A stretch of DNA of 64,000 bases from Megascapheus bottae (taxonomy: Eukaryota; Chordata; Mammalia; Rodentia; Geomyidae), in contig JANJXV010000025.1 of assembly GCA_024803745.1 (NCBI GenBank), forward strand, positions 13,997,341 to 14,061,340. Reading direction: 5' to 3'. The translations under genes were made by a program, and so were the position numbers. This document shows, piece after piece, positions 54,276 through 64,000 of this stretch; the first letter of the stretch is position 1, and each line of letters opens with the position of its first letter. The notes under the pieces were generated by a model. It had not been told where the DNA came from and made no database searches. It saw only the letters and a list, made by a program, of their open reading frames with translations.

Positions 54276-54451
54276 GATCCTTCAAAAGAGTGCAAAGACA
54301 CTTTTGTATATGGCAGCTATGGTTAGTACTTTGGTAGTGGTAATGGTATTATACACGTATACCTTTGCGGAATCATAACAATGTATAAAATATGTACAAT
54401 TTAATAAAGCTTAATATTAACTATAATTCAGACTGCCACATCTACTCAAGA

Positions 54452-54680
54452 TATCTTACACCTGTAATTCTAGCTACTCAGGAGGCTGAGATCTGAGGAT
54501 CAGTGTTCAAAGCCAGCCCAGGCACAATAGGACCTGAGACTCTTATCTCCAATTAACCTCTAGAAAATGGGAAATGGGGTTTGGCTCAAGGGTGGAGTGG
54601 TAGCCTTGAGCTGAAGAGCTCAGGAACAGTGCCCAGGCCAAGTTCAAGATCCATGACCCACAAAAAAAAAAAGAGAGAGA
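54452..54680 (+). mobile_element. SINE-A, full length
   Basis: CACCTGTAATTCTAGCTACT to CCAGGCCAAGTTCAAGATCC, tail CACAAAAAAAAAAAGAGAG. Confidence 0.92.
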
Positions 54681-55030
54681 AAAAGAAAAGAAACCTTACT
54701 TAAACAATTGTCAGAAAAAAAAAGTCATCTAGATAGCCTTGAATCTTTTTTAATTTGACCCATTAAAAGAAAAAAGAAAGAGAAAAAAAACCTTACTCAA
54801 GTGTCAGAAAAAAATATTCTCTAATTTGTAAAATAATATGTATTTTTGACCACTCAGAATTGCCTTGTCAACAATGGCAAATTCTTTGTGACATACTCAT
54901 AACTGATCACAGCACTCTGGGGTTAACTTTCCAGAAGTAGGCCTAGGAAAGTGGAAAACAGAAGGGTGGTGGAATAGGGAAAGTTAAAGCAAAAGTTATC
55001 CCATCTAAGTTTAAAAAAAAAAAAAAGAAA

Positions 55031-55238
55031 GGTTAGGTATAGTTGGTGCTAGCCTGTAATCTCAGTTACAGAAACGTAGCTAGGAGAATTACAATCTAGT
55101 CTGCCCACAGCAATAACCAAACAAAAGCCACAACAGATCATAAAATACGGAAAGCTAAGAGGGCTGGAGGCATGGCTTGAAAAGGTAACAATTATGAGGC
55201 ACTGGGTTCAAACCCCTACACCACCAAAAAGAAAAAGA
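55031..55238 (+). mobile_element. Older B1+ID composite
   Basis: B1-like GCTAGCCTGTAATCTCAGTT; ID-like GGGCTGGAGGCATGGCTTGA and GGGTTCAAACCCCTACACC. Confidence 0.7.
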
Positions 55239-55361
55239 ATGCAAAAGAGACACTACTGCCAAGCCAGTGTATCATAGCTGCCTTCATGCATACCTTCTAA
55301 CATCAGTAAGGTGGACATTTTCATTGTTATGCAACCATGTTGAAATGGTCTAATGTTTACA

Positions 55362-55636
55362 TTTTTTTCTTTTGGCCAGTCCTGGGATTTGAAATCAGAG
55401 CCTGGGCACTGTCCCCAAACATTTGTGCTCAAGGTTAGCACTCTTCTACCTGATCCACAGTTCCACTTTCAGACTTTTCTTTTGCCTTTCCTTTCTTTCC
55501 TTTCCTCCCCCCCCCATAGTTAATTGGAGATAAAAGTGTCAGGGACCATTCTGCCCTGGCTGCCTTTGAACTACAAGCCACAGATCAGCCTCCTGAGTAG
55601 CTGGGATTATAGATCTAAGCCATCAGTGCGCAGCAG
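55362..55636 (-). mobile_element. SINE-A with pyrimidine expansion at the junction
   Basis: GCCAGTCCTGGGATTTGAAA, CACAGTTCCACTTTCAGAC, then an inserted (CTTTC)n-C9 tract (55480-55518), and the left monomer to GAGTAGCTGGGATTATAG. Confidence 0.9.
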
Positions 55637-55857
55637 TTTACATTTTTATAAATAGGGGCAAACAGTAGTCAGTTTCTCTATTCAGGCAGAGATTTAGCCA
55701 TCATAAAAATAGTTTAATGAAATTTTACTGTTCCTTGGAAAATCTTGCAAGGCATTCAATACTATGATTTAGCACTGTCTCTATAGCAGAATTGAAAACA
55801 TGGACATTGTTTCTGAAAGTTCTAAACATATTTCGCTTTCACAAGAACTGTTCTTTT

Positions 55858-55950
55858 CATAGAGGATGAGGACACTGCAGCTTAAAAGAAGTGAAGGAAC
55901 TTACCAAGTCCAACCCAATGCCTAACTTGCAGATCTTGCATTTGGGACCA
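55858..55950 (+). mobile_element. MIR-like fragment
   Basis: GAGGATGAGGACACTGCAGC, GTGAAGGAACTTACCAAGTC fits the MIR core. Confidence 0.6.
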
Positions 55951-56519
55951 CTGGAATTGGCTGGCAGAGCCCACAAATGCAACTTGTACTCTATGCAAGA
56001 ATCCAGAAAATTCCCACTGTCCAGGAAGAGCCAAAAGAAAGTGTTCACAAAACACAGGACATTGTCATGTGAGCTTCTCACTTCTCTATATTTCTCATGA
56101 GCAGGAAAAAAAAAGCATAAGGCTGAAAGGAGCCAAGGGTGTGGCAAAGCTACGTTTACTGCGTGGGAGAAAATGTGCCAAGAATTCAGATTAGTTCATC
56201 AAAAGGTCAAAATTTTTAAAAGTCCTTTGAGAAAATAAAGATGAAGCATGTTGGTTAGCCCGAAGGCTGAAGGATAATTGGAAACACCCCTTCTCAGCTA
56301 ATTGATGAGGCCAGGGGTGCTGGTTCCTGCTAGTCTCATAGGGCATGGGGAAGCCTTTTGGAGAGCCAGCCCAGAGCAGGACACACAGAATGCTTCTGAC
56401 ACACAAGTGGAGACTGTTTTCAGCTCTGTGGCAACCACAGGGGTAACATTACTTTAACAAAGACCTAGAAAATTCTTTAGACTTACAAAGGCTTGTAGCC
56501 ATCTTGACAACCAACCCAT

Positions 56520-56860
56520 GAAGTACATATCATTACTTATCTCACAAGTGGGGAAATAGTGTAGAGGATTATGATGCAAAGCCAGAGGCAGGGTTGAGAT
56601 GGAGATCCTCTGATGCCAGAACATCGTCCTGTTACCACATTCGATGGTACAGACATTGCTATCCCTAGACAGGCAGAAGAGCCTCAGGGTCGGGAAAGGA
56701 CACTCTGACCTGAGCTCCTATCCTGATTCTACCATTAGTTGCTGTTAAAGTTAAACTCTCTAATCCTCTCTTTTCCAAGGTGTAAAATGGGAAAAACAAT
56801 ATTCATGCCTTGTAGGGTTTTTGTGGTAACTAACTGAAATGGAATATATCCATATAAGAG
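56520..56860. mobile_element. Two MIR-like fragments, opposite strands
   Basis: Plus-strand copy at 56520-56645 (ACTTATCTCACAAGTGGGGA ... GAGATGGAGATCCTCTGATG). Minus-strand copy at 56700-56855 (GGTGTAAAATGGGAAAAACA, CATGCCTTGTAGGGTTTTTG). Confidence 0.6.
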
Positions 56861-57004
56861 GAATCACAAGCATGCACAAATGTTTTCATTTTTAGTCATT
56901 TATTTGTTAGGCAAACTTTGGTCAGGTATTTATCCTCAGCCTGATCTCTAAGATCTCTAAGAAATGTTATCCTGAGTATCATTTTTAGAATTAGAGTATT
57001 TTAG

Positions 57005-57225
57005 GGGTTTCATAGTGGTATTTTATAATATTCTTATACATGCATATAACATTTTGATCATATTCATTCTATTACCCTTTCTTATCCCCCTTCTTTTAAA
57101 ACAACTTTAATAGGTTTCATTATTCCTTTTCTCATACATTCATGTAAATACTTTAATAATGCTTGCCCCTTCATCCTCTCCTTCACCCTCCCCCATCCCA
57201 CCACTTCTAGGAAATTGGAATCCTG
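57005..57225 (-). mobile_element. L1 3'UTR fragment
   Basis: TTTTGATCATATTCATTCTA and TCATCCTCTCCTTCACCCTC match reversed rodent L1 3'UTR layout (compare 60425-60480). Confidence 0.55.
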
Positions 57226-57699
57226 TTCAGACTTTTAACATTGGAAAGTTTATCTGAAAGAATGAAATAACAATACCCAACTTGGCATGTAACAATTGTC
57301 TTTTAATGTTCTTTAAAACTTTTATTCCTACAAAAAATGAAGAGATGAAAAGTGCAGATAGTTTTGCAGAGAGGATTTTGGTGCCTAAGTTAACACAGGA
57401 TTTCCTACCTCACTCTATTACCAGACTTATACACAGTTTGTTTCAGTCAAAAAGACCCTAAAGACTCATAAGTGGTCTAAGTCAAAGGTCAAAACAAACA
57501 TCTTTTCTAAATCTAACTGTCCTATCTTAAGGTAACTCAGTCATCTCCTCGGTATTAGTGATAAAAAGTTCTACTCATCTTAACTTCTGAGTCTGAGAAA
57601 TTGTTAAATAGTATTCCCCCCCTGCCAAAGAAAAAGCAGAAAATGTTCTTGAGAAACATATAGAAATGGGAACTGAGCCTATGCTTCAGAACCAAATAC

Positions 57700-57897
57700 C
57701 CAACTTGGATGTTTTCAAAGTTTGTGTTGTAGCATTTATCAATATTGATTTTTTATTGTTGAATAACATTCTGTTCTATAAATACAGCATATTTTGTTTA
57801 TCCATTCATTATTTAAATTTTTGGCTTGTTTCCACCTTTTGGCTACTATGAAAAGCTTCTGTAAACATTAATGATATCTATTTTGATGACCTGCTTT
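57700..57897 (-). mobile_element. L1 ORF2-end fragment
   Basis: TGTTGAATAACATTCTGTTC, TTTGTTTATCCATTCATTA and CTACTATGAAAAGCTTCTGT are reversed L1 end-of-ORF2/3'UTR sequence. Confidence 0.7.
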
Positions 57898-57911
57898 CAA
57901 TTCTGCTTTTT

Positions 57912-58108
57912 TTTTTATTTTTGGCCAGTCCTGGGCTTGAGCTCAGGGCCTGAGCACTGTCCTTGGACTTTCTCAAGGCTAGAGCTCTACCACTTGAGCC
58001 TCAGCACCACTTCCGGCTTTTTTCTATGTATGTGGTACCAAGGAATCGAACCCGGGTCTTCATGCATGCTAGGCAAGCACTTTAACCACTAGGCCAAATT
58101 CCTGGCCC
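57912..58108 (-). mobile_element. SINE-B with perfect target duplications
   Basis: Near-consensus copy (GCCAGTCCTGGGCTTGAGCT; CCAAGGAATCGAACCCGGGT; ACCACTAGGCCAAATTCC). Flanked by CAATTCTGCTTTTT at 57898-57911 and 58109-58122. Confidence 0.96.
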
Positions 58109-58146
58109 CAATTCTGCTTTTTGTTGTTTTTGTTTATTTATTACTT

Positions 58147-58237
58147 TTTTTTTGCTGGTCCTAGAGCTTGAACTCAGGGCCTTAGCACTGTCCCTGAACC
58201 TCTTCATGCTCAAGACTAGCACTCTACCATTTTCTGA
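58147..58237 (-). mobile_element. SINE-A, right-monomer half of a split copy
   Basis: GCTTGAACTCAGGGCCTTAG to CTCAAGACTAGCACTCTACC. The sequence then breaks at the L1; the other half resumes at 60232. Confidence 0.88.
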
Positions 58238-58244
58238 GTAGTTT

Positions 58245-59677
58245 CTTTTATTATTATTATTATTATTATTTTTATTGTAATATATAGAGGGGTTACAGTT
58301 ACATTCATCAGATAGTAGATGCATTACTTCTCACACATTGATACTCCTTCTCATGTTATTGTCCCCTTTTCCCTCCCCCCATCTCCTCGCAATCATCTTG
58401 TTTTCCCCCCTTCCCTTTCCTATTTCAAATAATCAAATAAACATTTATACAATATACCAGGTAACAAAGTCTAGTACAGTAACAATATGAGATTAACCAA
58501 AGGGCAACAAAAGAGAAGAGAAATAACATAGTACATTAAGAACAACATTGTTGGGGTAATGTGTAGAGGGATTACAGTTACATTCCTTAGGTAGTGAGGA
58601 CATTATTTCTCAAACATCGATACCCCTTCTCATGTTTTTGTCCCCCCTTTCCCTCCTACCAACCCCTCCCAATCATTTTGTTTTCCCCCTTCCCTTCCCT
58701 ATTTCAAATAAACAAACGTATATACAATACACCAGGTAACAAAGTCAGATACAGTAACCACATGAGATTAACCATAAGGGGGGGAAAAAGAGAAATACCT
58801 GCACATAGTACATTGAGAACAACAATCACAAAGATAAACCTCTTGTTTCCATATCCCGTAGTTCATTTTGTTTAGTCTCATCCTGTATGAACATATGTAC
58901 ATAGCTTTTGAGCGATTATGATCCTCTGCTAGGAGAGTTCTAGATGTGTACTAATTATTACAAATGAGGGAAACCATGGAGCCTATGTTCCTTTGGATCT
59001 GGCTTACTTCACTTAATATGATTTTTTCCAAGCCTTTCTATTTCTTTATGAATGGGGCAATGTCATTCTTTCTGATGGCAGCATTGTGTATACCACATCT
59101 TCTTGATCCATTCAACTATTGAGGGGCATCTGGGTTGGTTCCATATCTTAGCTATGGTAAAGAATGCTGCAATGAACATTATTTGGCTAGTAAGTTTAGT
59201 ATGCCCAGGTTTCTGGACATTTGGGTAAATGCCAAGGAGTGGGATTGCTGGGTCATAGGGTAGCTCTATGTTTAGTCTTTTGAGGAATCATCATACTGCT
59301 TTCCAGAGTGGTTGAAGGTGTTTGCACTCCCACCAGCAGTGTAGTAGTGATCCCTTCTGGCCACATCCTGGCCAGCATCTATTGTTATTAGATTTCTTGA
59401 TCATGGACATTCTAACTTGAGTGAGGTAGAATCTCAAAGTTGTTTTGATTTGTATTTCTTCTATGGCCAGAAATGTGGAGCATTTCTTCATGTGTCTAGA
59501 GGCCATTCTTATTTCCTCTCCAGAAAAGTCTCTCTTTTAAGTCTTTAGCCCATCTTTTAATTGGATGGTTGTTTCTTTGAGGATTTGTTTTTAAGAGATT
59601 CAATATTTTGAGCTGTAGGTCTATTTTAAATATGAGGCCCTTGTCTGTTGTATGGCTAGTGAAGATCTTCTCCTCTA
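58245..59677 (-). mobile_element. L1 3' part (ORF2 end + 3'UTR) of a 5'-inverted element
   Basis: The A-tail complement is TTTTATTATTATTATTATTA at the left. Next come two tandem 3'UTR copies and reversed ORF2-end sequence (GTTTGCACTCCCACCAGCAG, CTGGCCAGCATCTATTGTTA, TGTATTTCTTCTATGGCCAG) up to GAAGATCTTCTCC. Premature stops show that it is dead. Confidence 0.92.
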
Positions 59678-60218
59678 TATAGCAAAAACAATCCTTAGCA
59701 AAAAGAACAGTACTGGAGGAATATCAATGCCAAACTTTAGACCCTTTTACAGAGCTATAGTAATCAAAACAGCACAAGAACAGGCCTGAGGACCAGTGGA
59801 ATAGAACTGAGAACCCAGAAATCAACCCACAGACCTATGGCCACCTAATTTTTGATAAGGGAGCCTAAGAAACATAGGATGGAAGAAAGACAGCCTCTCC
59901 AACAAATGGTGCAGGCAGAATTGGTTAGGTACTTGTAGAAAACTAAAGTTGGATCCTCATATGTCACCCTGCACCAGAATTAATTCCAAATGGATCAAAG
60001 ATCTTGAGGTAAAAGCAGATACCCTGAAAACTTTACAGGGAGGAATAGGAGATACATTAGGACTCCTTGGCACAGGTCAAAACTTTCTTAATAAAGACCC
60101 AGAAACACAACAAATTAAAGAAAGTTTGGGAAAATGGGACGGCATTAAACTGCATAGCTTCTGTATGGCAAAGGACATAGCTAGCAAGTTAAATAGAAAG
60201 CCCACAGAGTGGGAGATC
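59678..60218 (+). mobile_element. L1 inverted 5' part (ORF2 C-terminal region)
   Basis: Plus-strand L1 ORF2 sequence (CAATCCTTAGCAAAAAGAAC, TAGTAATCAAAACAGCACAA, GACCTATGGCCACCTAATTT, AAATGGATCAAAGATCTTGA), ending GTGGGAGATCTT. A 91-codon frame at 59949-60224 is a remnant of ORF2 protein, not a gene. Its end is contiguous in L1 coordinates with the start of the minus-strand part. Confidence 0.9.
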
Positions 60219-60231
60219 TTCTGAGAAGTTT

Positions 60232-60345
60232 ATTGGTGATAGAGTCTCATTGACTTTCCTTCCCTGTCTGGCTTCAAATCGTGATCCTTAGATTTTAGCC
60301 TCCTAAATATCTAGGATTACAGGCATGAACCACTGGCATCTGCTT
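60232..60345 (-). mobile_element. SINE-A, left-monomer half of the split copy
   Basis: ATTGGTGATAGAGTCTCATT, GCTTCAAATCGTGATCCTTA, CTAGGATTACAGGCATGAAC. It completes the element begun at 58147. Confidence 0.9.
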
Positions 60346-60359
60346 CAATTTTTTAAAAA

Positions 60360-61910
60360 ATTAGTGCATATTAATTGTTCAACATAATAGTTTTGCTCTG
60401 ATATTTTTATAGATGCATATAATATACATGGATCATATTCAAACCCCATTGCCCTCTATCGTCTCATCTCTTGTCTCATTTCTGTTCCCTAATTTTATGT
60501 CATCTTCATAATTTTTCTCTAGATTTTGCATACGAGAGAAAAATGTGATATTTGTCACTGTGTTTCTGCTTTGTTTTGCTTAACATGGTCTCCAATTCCA
60601 TCCATTTTTCTGGTTTGCTCTTATTTATTATTATGTTAATTGTACAAAAGGGTTATAATTCCATAAGTCAGCTTATGAGTACAGTGCTCCATTAATGTTC
60701 CTTTGTTTTCCACTGTTTTTCCCCTTCCATCCATTCTCTTGTTATGTAGCTCATTTTTAGCATAATATATGTCGAATTTAATGACTACATTTGCCCACGC
60801 CTTTCTCCCTCTGTTCCTGCGCCCCACTTTTCCTTCACTTTTTATTAAAGAATTTATTAACATTGATTTTTACATCATATTTCAAATGACATGTTTAACA
60901 AACAAGTGTTCAATAAGGGATTCTCTATAATCACTGGCACTTAGTTTTTAGAACATAATCAAAATTAGGCTAAGGGTTTGTATATCATAGATACATATTG
61001 ATTTATGAAATAAAACATTATAGAGTCATAGGTTTTTATGTCTATGTAGTTATGTTTATATTTCCAATACCATGTCCATATCATTGGGTATGCAAATATT
61101 GAGTCCTCGCTCTTGTACTGTTTGGATCTAATAGCCACATATTAAGGATACCATGTGCCTTGACTTGTCTCACTCAACATGATTCGCTCTAGACTCATCC
61201 ACTTCCTTCATTTTTTTAATAAATCACATAATTTTTGTTTTTCTAATGGTTAAATAATACTCCAGTGTATATATACATATCACATTTTCTTTATTCGTCT
61301 GTTGACAGATACAAAGGCTGATTTCATAACGGCTCTTGTGAAAAGTGCTAAGTGAACAGGTAAGTCTATTATTTGCTGACTTGAATTCCTTTGGGTATGT
61401 ACCTGGGAGTATCATAGCAGGATTATGTGATTGTTCTATGTTTCATTTCTTAAAGAACTTCCATATTGATTTCCATAGTGGCTATACTAATTTACATGTG
61501 TACCAGCAGTGTAAAAGTTCTTTTTCTTATATTCTTCTCATCATTTCTTCTCATTTGTTGTTTATTTTATTAAGTATTTGTACAAAGGAGTTGCCACTTC
61601 ACAAAGCAGTTATGAACACAATGCTTTCAAGATTCATATTGTTTATTTTTTTGATGATTGCTGTTCTGATTTTGGTAAAATAGAATCCCAATGTTTGACT
61701 TGCAGTTTCCTGATGGCTCAAGATGTTGAACATTTTTTTCATGTACTTACAATCCATTGGAACTTCTTTTGAAAGCTGTTCAGTTCATTTGCCCATTTAT
61801 TGCTTGGACTCTTTGTTCCTTGGGTATTATATTTATATTGTATATATTATTGGTATTAACACTGTCAGATGAATAGTTGGAAAAGATTTTTTAGCATTCT
61901 TTAGCCTCTC
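60360..61910 (-). mobile_element. Decayed L1 3'UTR/ORF2 fragments
   Basis: 3'UTR-type CATGGTCTCCAATTCCATCC (60585-60604) and a second 3'UTR-like run at 60640-60850, then reversed ORF2 end: CATATTGATTTCCATAGTGG, TTTACATGTGTACCAGCAGT, GACTTGCAGTTTCCTGATGG. 61545-61640 does not fit L1 order and may be a nested insertion. At least two L1 copies are probably involved. Confidence 0.65.
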
Positions 61911-62061
61911 TTCACTCTGTTGTTTCCTGTACAGGTCTGAAATCTGGTGCTATCCTATCAATCCTTCCTCTTATCTCTTGAGCTTATTTCCACAAGTTAT
62001 TGTGTGGGAAAATTCTATGTAATCAGTAAAGTTTTCATTCAATACTGAGAAACGTGTTCAG

Positions 62062-62265
62062 GGGCTGGGAATGTGGCTTAGTGGTACAGTGCTTGACTAA
62101 CATGCATGAAGCCCTGAGTTTGATTCCTCAGTTCCACATATACAAAAAAGCTGGAAGTGGTGCTGTGGCTCAAGTGGTAGGGTCCTCACCTTGAGCAAAA
62201 GAAGCGCAGGGACAGTGTTCAAGCCCTGAGTTCAAGCCCCAGGACTGGCAAAACTAAACAAAACA
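62062..62265 (+). mobile_element. SINE-B, full length
   Basis: GGAATGTGGCTTAGTGGTAC, GAGTTTGATTCCTCAG, right monomer with TTGAGCAAAAGAAGC (A-type wording inside a B-type element) to CAGGACTGGCAAAAC. Flanks ACGTGTTCAG/ACCTGTTCAG are a probable target duplication. Confidence 0.93.
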
Positions 62266-62429
62266 AAAACCTGTTCAGTTCTAACACTCTGAAGCAGGAA
62301 GTCAGGAAACCTAAGAGGCTGGTTAAGGAACTAACAAAAACAATTATCTTTCAGGCCCCTAGTACATTATTAGCAAAAATCTAAGCATAGTATAGATTGA
62401 AGGAAAGAACAAAATATGGCTCCTACATA

Positions 62430-62650
62430 TTACTCAGTTTTCTGGGGAGACATGATTGGGCAAAGAGATTTTGATCAAAAGCCACATCAACACTGTATAG
62501 TCAATGTTTAGATGCTCTGCAGGGAGATGAGTGGGCATCATTGAATATTTGCATATAAATGGGTCAGCCATTCTATTGGTTAGGTGATGAGCCCTTTAGA
62601 GAAGAAAAAGATTGTTTTATGATAGCCACTAGCAGCAACAATCTTTATTG
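62430..62650. other. Conserved-noncoding candidate with octamer
   Basis: GAATATTTGCATATAAATGG (octamer ATTTGCAT) and ATTCTATTGGTTAGG in repeat-free sequence. Confidence 0.35.
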
Positions 62651-63049
62651 GTAACGATTTTACAAGTTTAAAAAAAATAGAAGGAAATACTTGCCCCTAT
62701 ATAGAAACTTAAAATTTTCAGAAATCCCCCTTCAATCACTACTCAACAAAAGCAGTCAAGCAAAAACAGTCAGTCTCCCTAATGTGACTCTTTCACTGCT
62801 CTGCAATACTACACGTGGAGTTTTTGTTACAACTAAAACCAACTTTTTCTTGAGATACCATCACTAGAATCCTAGTGGAAAGCCTTTCCCTTTACCCTAG
62901 CATTAAAAGCCATCAGTCCGTCTTCTGCTTTGAAACAAAAGAGTTTCTAGAATATTTGACTCTTTCTCCTCTGTGGGTGTGAAATGACACACAGCCCTGC
63001 CAAAGGTAAGGCACTTCTAGGATTGATTTTTTATTATTATAGCTCTGGA

Positions 63050-63120
63050 TGTTTTGTTGTTTTTTTTTTTTTATCTTTTTGTTTCTTGCCCTCCCCCCCA
63101 CCCCCAGTTTCCTCTCCCTC
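63050..63120. repeat. Poly(T)/poly(C) low-complexity tract
   Basis: A T-run of 12 or more, then CCCTCCCCCCCACCCCC. No attached element recognised. 62660-63210 otherwise shows nothing. Confidence 0.85.
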
Positions 63121-63219
63121 TTGTGACATATAGTTGTGGCCTACAGCAATCACTTTAGACTTTTTAGACAGGTCCAGATAGAGATAAGATGACACAAGTG
63201 ATCTACTTATTTTCCTTTC

Positions 63220-63600
63220 CCATCACCAATAAAAGTGACAACCCACCTAATTAGGCCTAATAAAGCCACAGCAGCCAGAGTGGCGCGGCAGCGATCTGAA
63301 GAGAGATGGCATTGACCCGGAGACACAGGTGCTGCCTTAAGGCGTTGCTGCTATTACTTTATCTCAACCACATTACATCTCTGCTCATGCCATATTCAAA
63401 TGCAAGTAGCATGTTTTTCTCCTCAATTCTTAGATCAAGAACAAAAAAAAATCCCATCTAATCAAAAAAGGCACTGACAATTTTTCAGCCCTGCATTAAA
63501 AGCAGTCATTTGGAATAGTGCACTTCATATTCTATTTTATAATATCACTTTAAGCTATTGCTTTGAATCTCAGACATTTCTTTGTTAAGAAGGAAAATCA
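63220..63600. other. Strong conserved-noncoding / enhancer candidate
   Basis: The palindrome CCTAATTAGG (63246-63255) runs into AGGCCTAATAAAG. Then come AGTGGCGCGGCAGCGATCTG (several retained CpGs), GGTGCTGCCTTAAGGC, CATATTCAAATGCAAG and ATTAAAAGCAGTCATTTGG. No repeats over ~380 bases. Confidence 0.55.
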
Positions 63601-64000
63601 AAAATTCATCAGAAGAACTTCTTTGGTCCCCCCTCTCGTTTTTCTTTCTTTTCTTTCTTTTTCTTCCAGGGCTAGCATGGGGTTTGGAGCTGGAGCCAAC
63701 ATTTGTAGAAGTTAGGGGTCCTTAAGCAATTATTAGCGATGAGAGTTTGACATATGTGAGAGTTGTCAACAACTGACTTTAAACAAAATGTAAGGGAAGG
63801 GAAATAAACAGTGCTCTCAGCAAAATTAATGTATAGGTCTGAAAATTAAGGGAACAAGGGGGAAAGCTGAGCTTTGTATGAAACAGCATTTTAAGTACAT
63901 CTTTGCAAAAATGATCAGAATATCAGAGGACATCAAAGGGAATTGAGTCTGCAACTATTCATAATATTTCCACATAAGTTAAATACAAAATTTATCTTAC
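63600..64000. other. Unique sequence to window end, nothing recognised
   Basis: A pyrimidine tract (63629-63670) and otherwise non-repetitive AT-rich DNA with no open frame of note. Confidence 0.5.

Noticed and set aside
59949..60224. 91-codon frame that looks protein-like
   Set aside because: It is a fragment of L1 ORF2 within a truncated, inverted L1; no functional protein.
1..64000. CRISPR arrays, operons, prophages or bacterial-type systems
   Set aside because: Repeat content (SINE, L1, MIR, LTR, long microsatellites) is mammalian. The tandem arrays have no repeat-spacer structure.

Overview
The window is mammalian nuclear DNA, almost certainly from a rodent. It is AT-rich, CpG-depleted and densely filled with interspersed repeats and simple-sequence tracts. 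I found no protein-coding exon, rRNA or functional tRNA gene that I can support. All open reading frames are short (<200 aa). The longest ones are translations of tandem repeats (GT/CA, CCTT, the GC-rich minisatellites) or of SINE/LINE sequence. It is best read as part of an intergenic gene desert or a very large intron.

Two young composite SINE families dominate. 'SINE-A' has a B1/Alu-like left monomer (GGCTCATGCCTGTAATCCTA... AGGCTGAGATCTGAGGAT) followed by a tRNA-like right monomer. 'SINE-B' has a tRNA/ID-like left monomer (GGCCTAGTGGTAGAGTGCTT... GGTTCAATTCC, i.e. pol III A and B boxes). It is joined to essentially the same right monomer (AGAAGTGGTGCTGTGGCTC... GCCCTGAGTTCAAGCCC). An ID-like monomer joined to a lineage-specific monomer recalls the IDL-Geo SINE described from kangaroo rats and pocket gophers (Geomyoidea). 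That assignment is from memory, not from a search. Older layers are MIR, monomeric ID, B1+ID dimers, MaLR-like LTR segments, one ERVK-like LTR and many L1 fragments.

Layout: 1-12 kb is SINE/MIR-rich, with an ERVK-like LTR at 9.8-10.3 kb. 12.4-16.3 kb is repeat-poor and may hold regulatory conserved sequence. 16.5-21 kb is mixed repeats with a homeodomain-site-rich segment near 21 kb. 21.6-22.45 kb looks like a decayed minus-strand retrocopy. 22.45-23.9 kb is a striking CpG-rich island made of two minisatellites in opposite orientation, the first carrying about ten CACGTG E-boxes. 24-36 kb is SINE and L1 with a strong conserved-element candidate at 26.9-27.3 kb and a good CTCF motif at 34.3 kb. 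37-42 kb and 46.4-52.4 kb are repeat-poor, with the best enhancer-like segments at 40.0-40.3, 46.9-47.4 and 51.0-51.3 kb. 52.7-54.3 kb and 57-62 kb are nested L1 and SINE blocks. They include an L1 with a 5' inversion inserted into a SINE-A, with target-site duplications still visible. 62.3-64 kb is repeat-poor and ends in another enhancer-like segment.

Nothing here works together as an operon or gene system. The possible biology is cis-regulatory (clusters of TAATTA, TGATTGAT and octamer sites, a CTCF site, the E-box array) and the history of retrotransposition. Conservation and family names are inferred from sequence character and memory; no alignment or database search was run.
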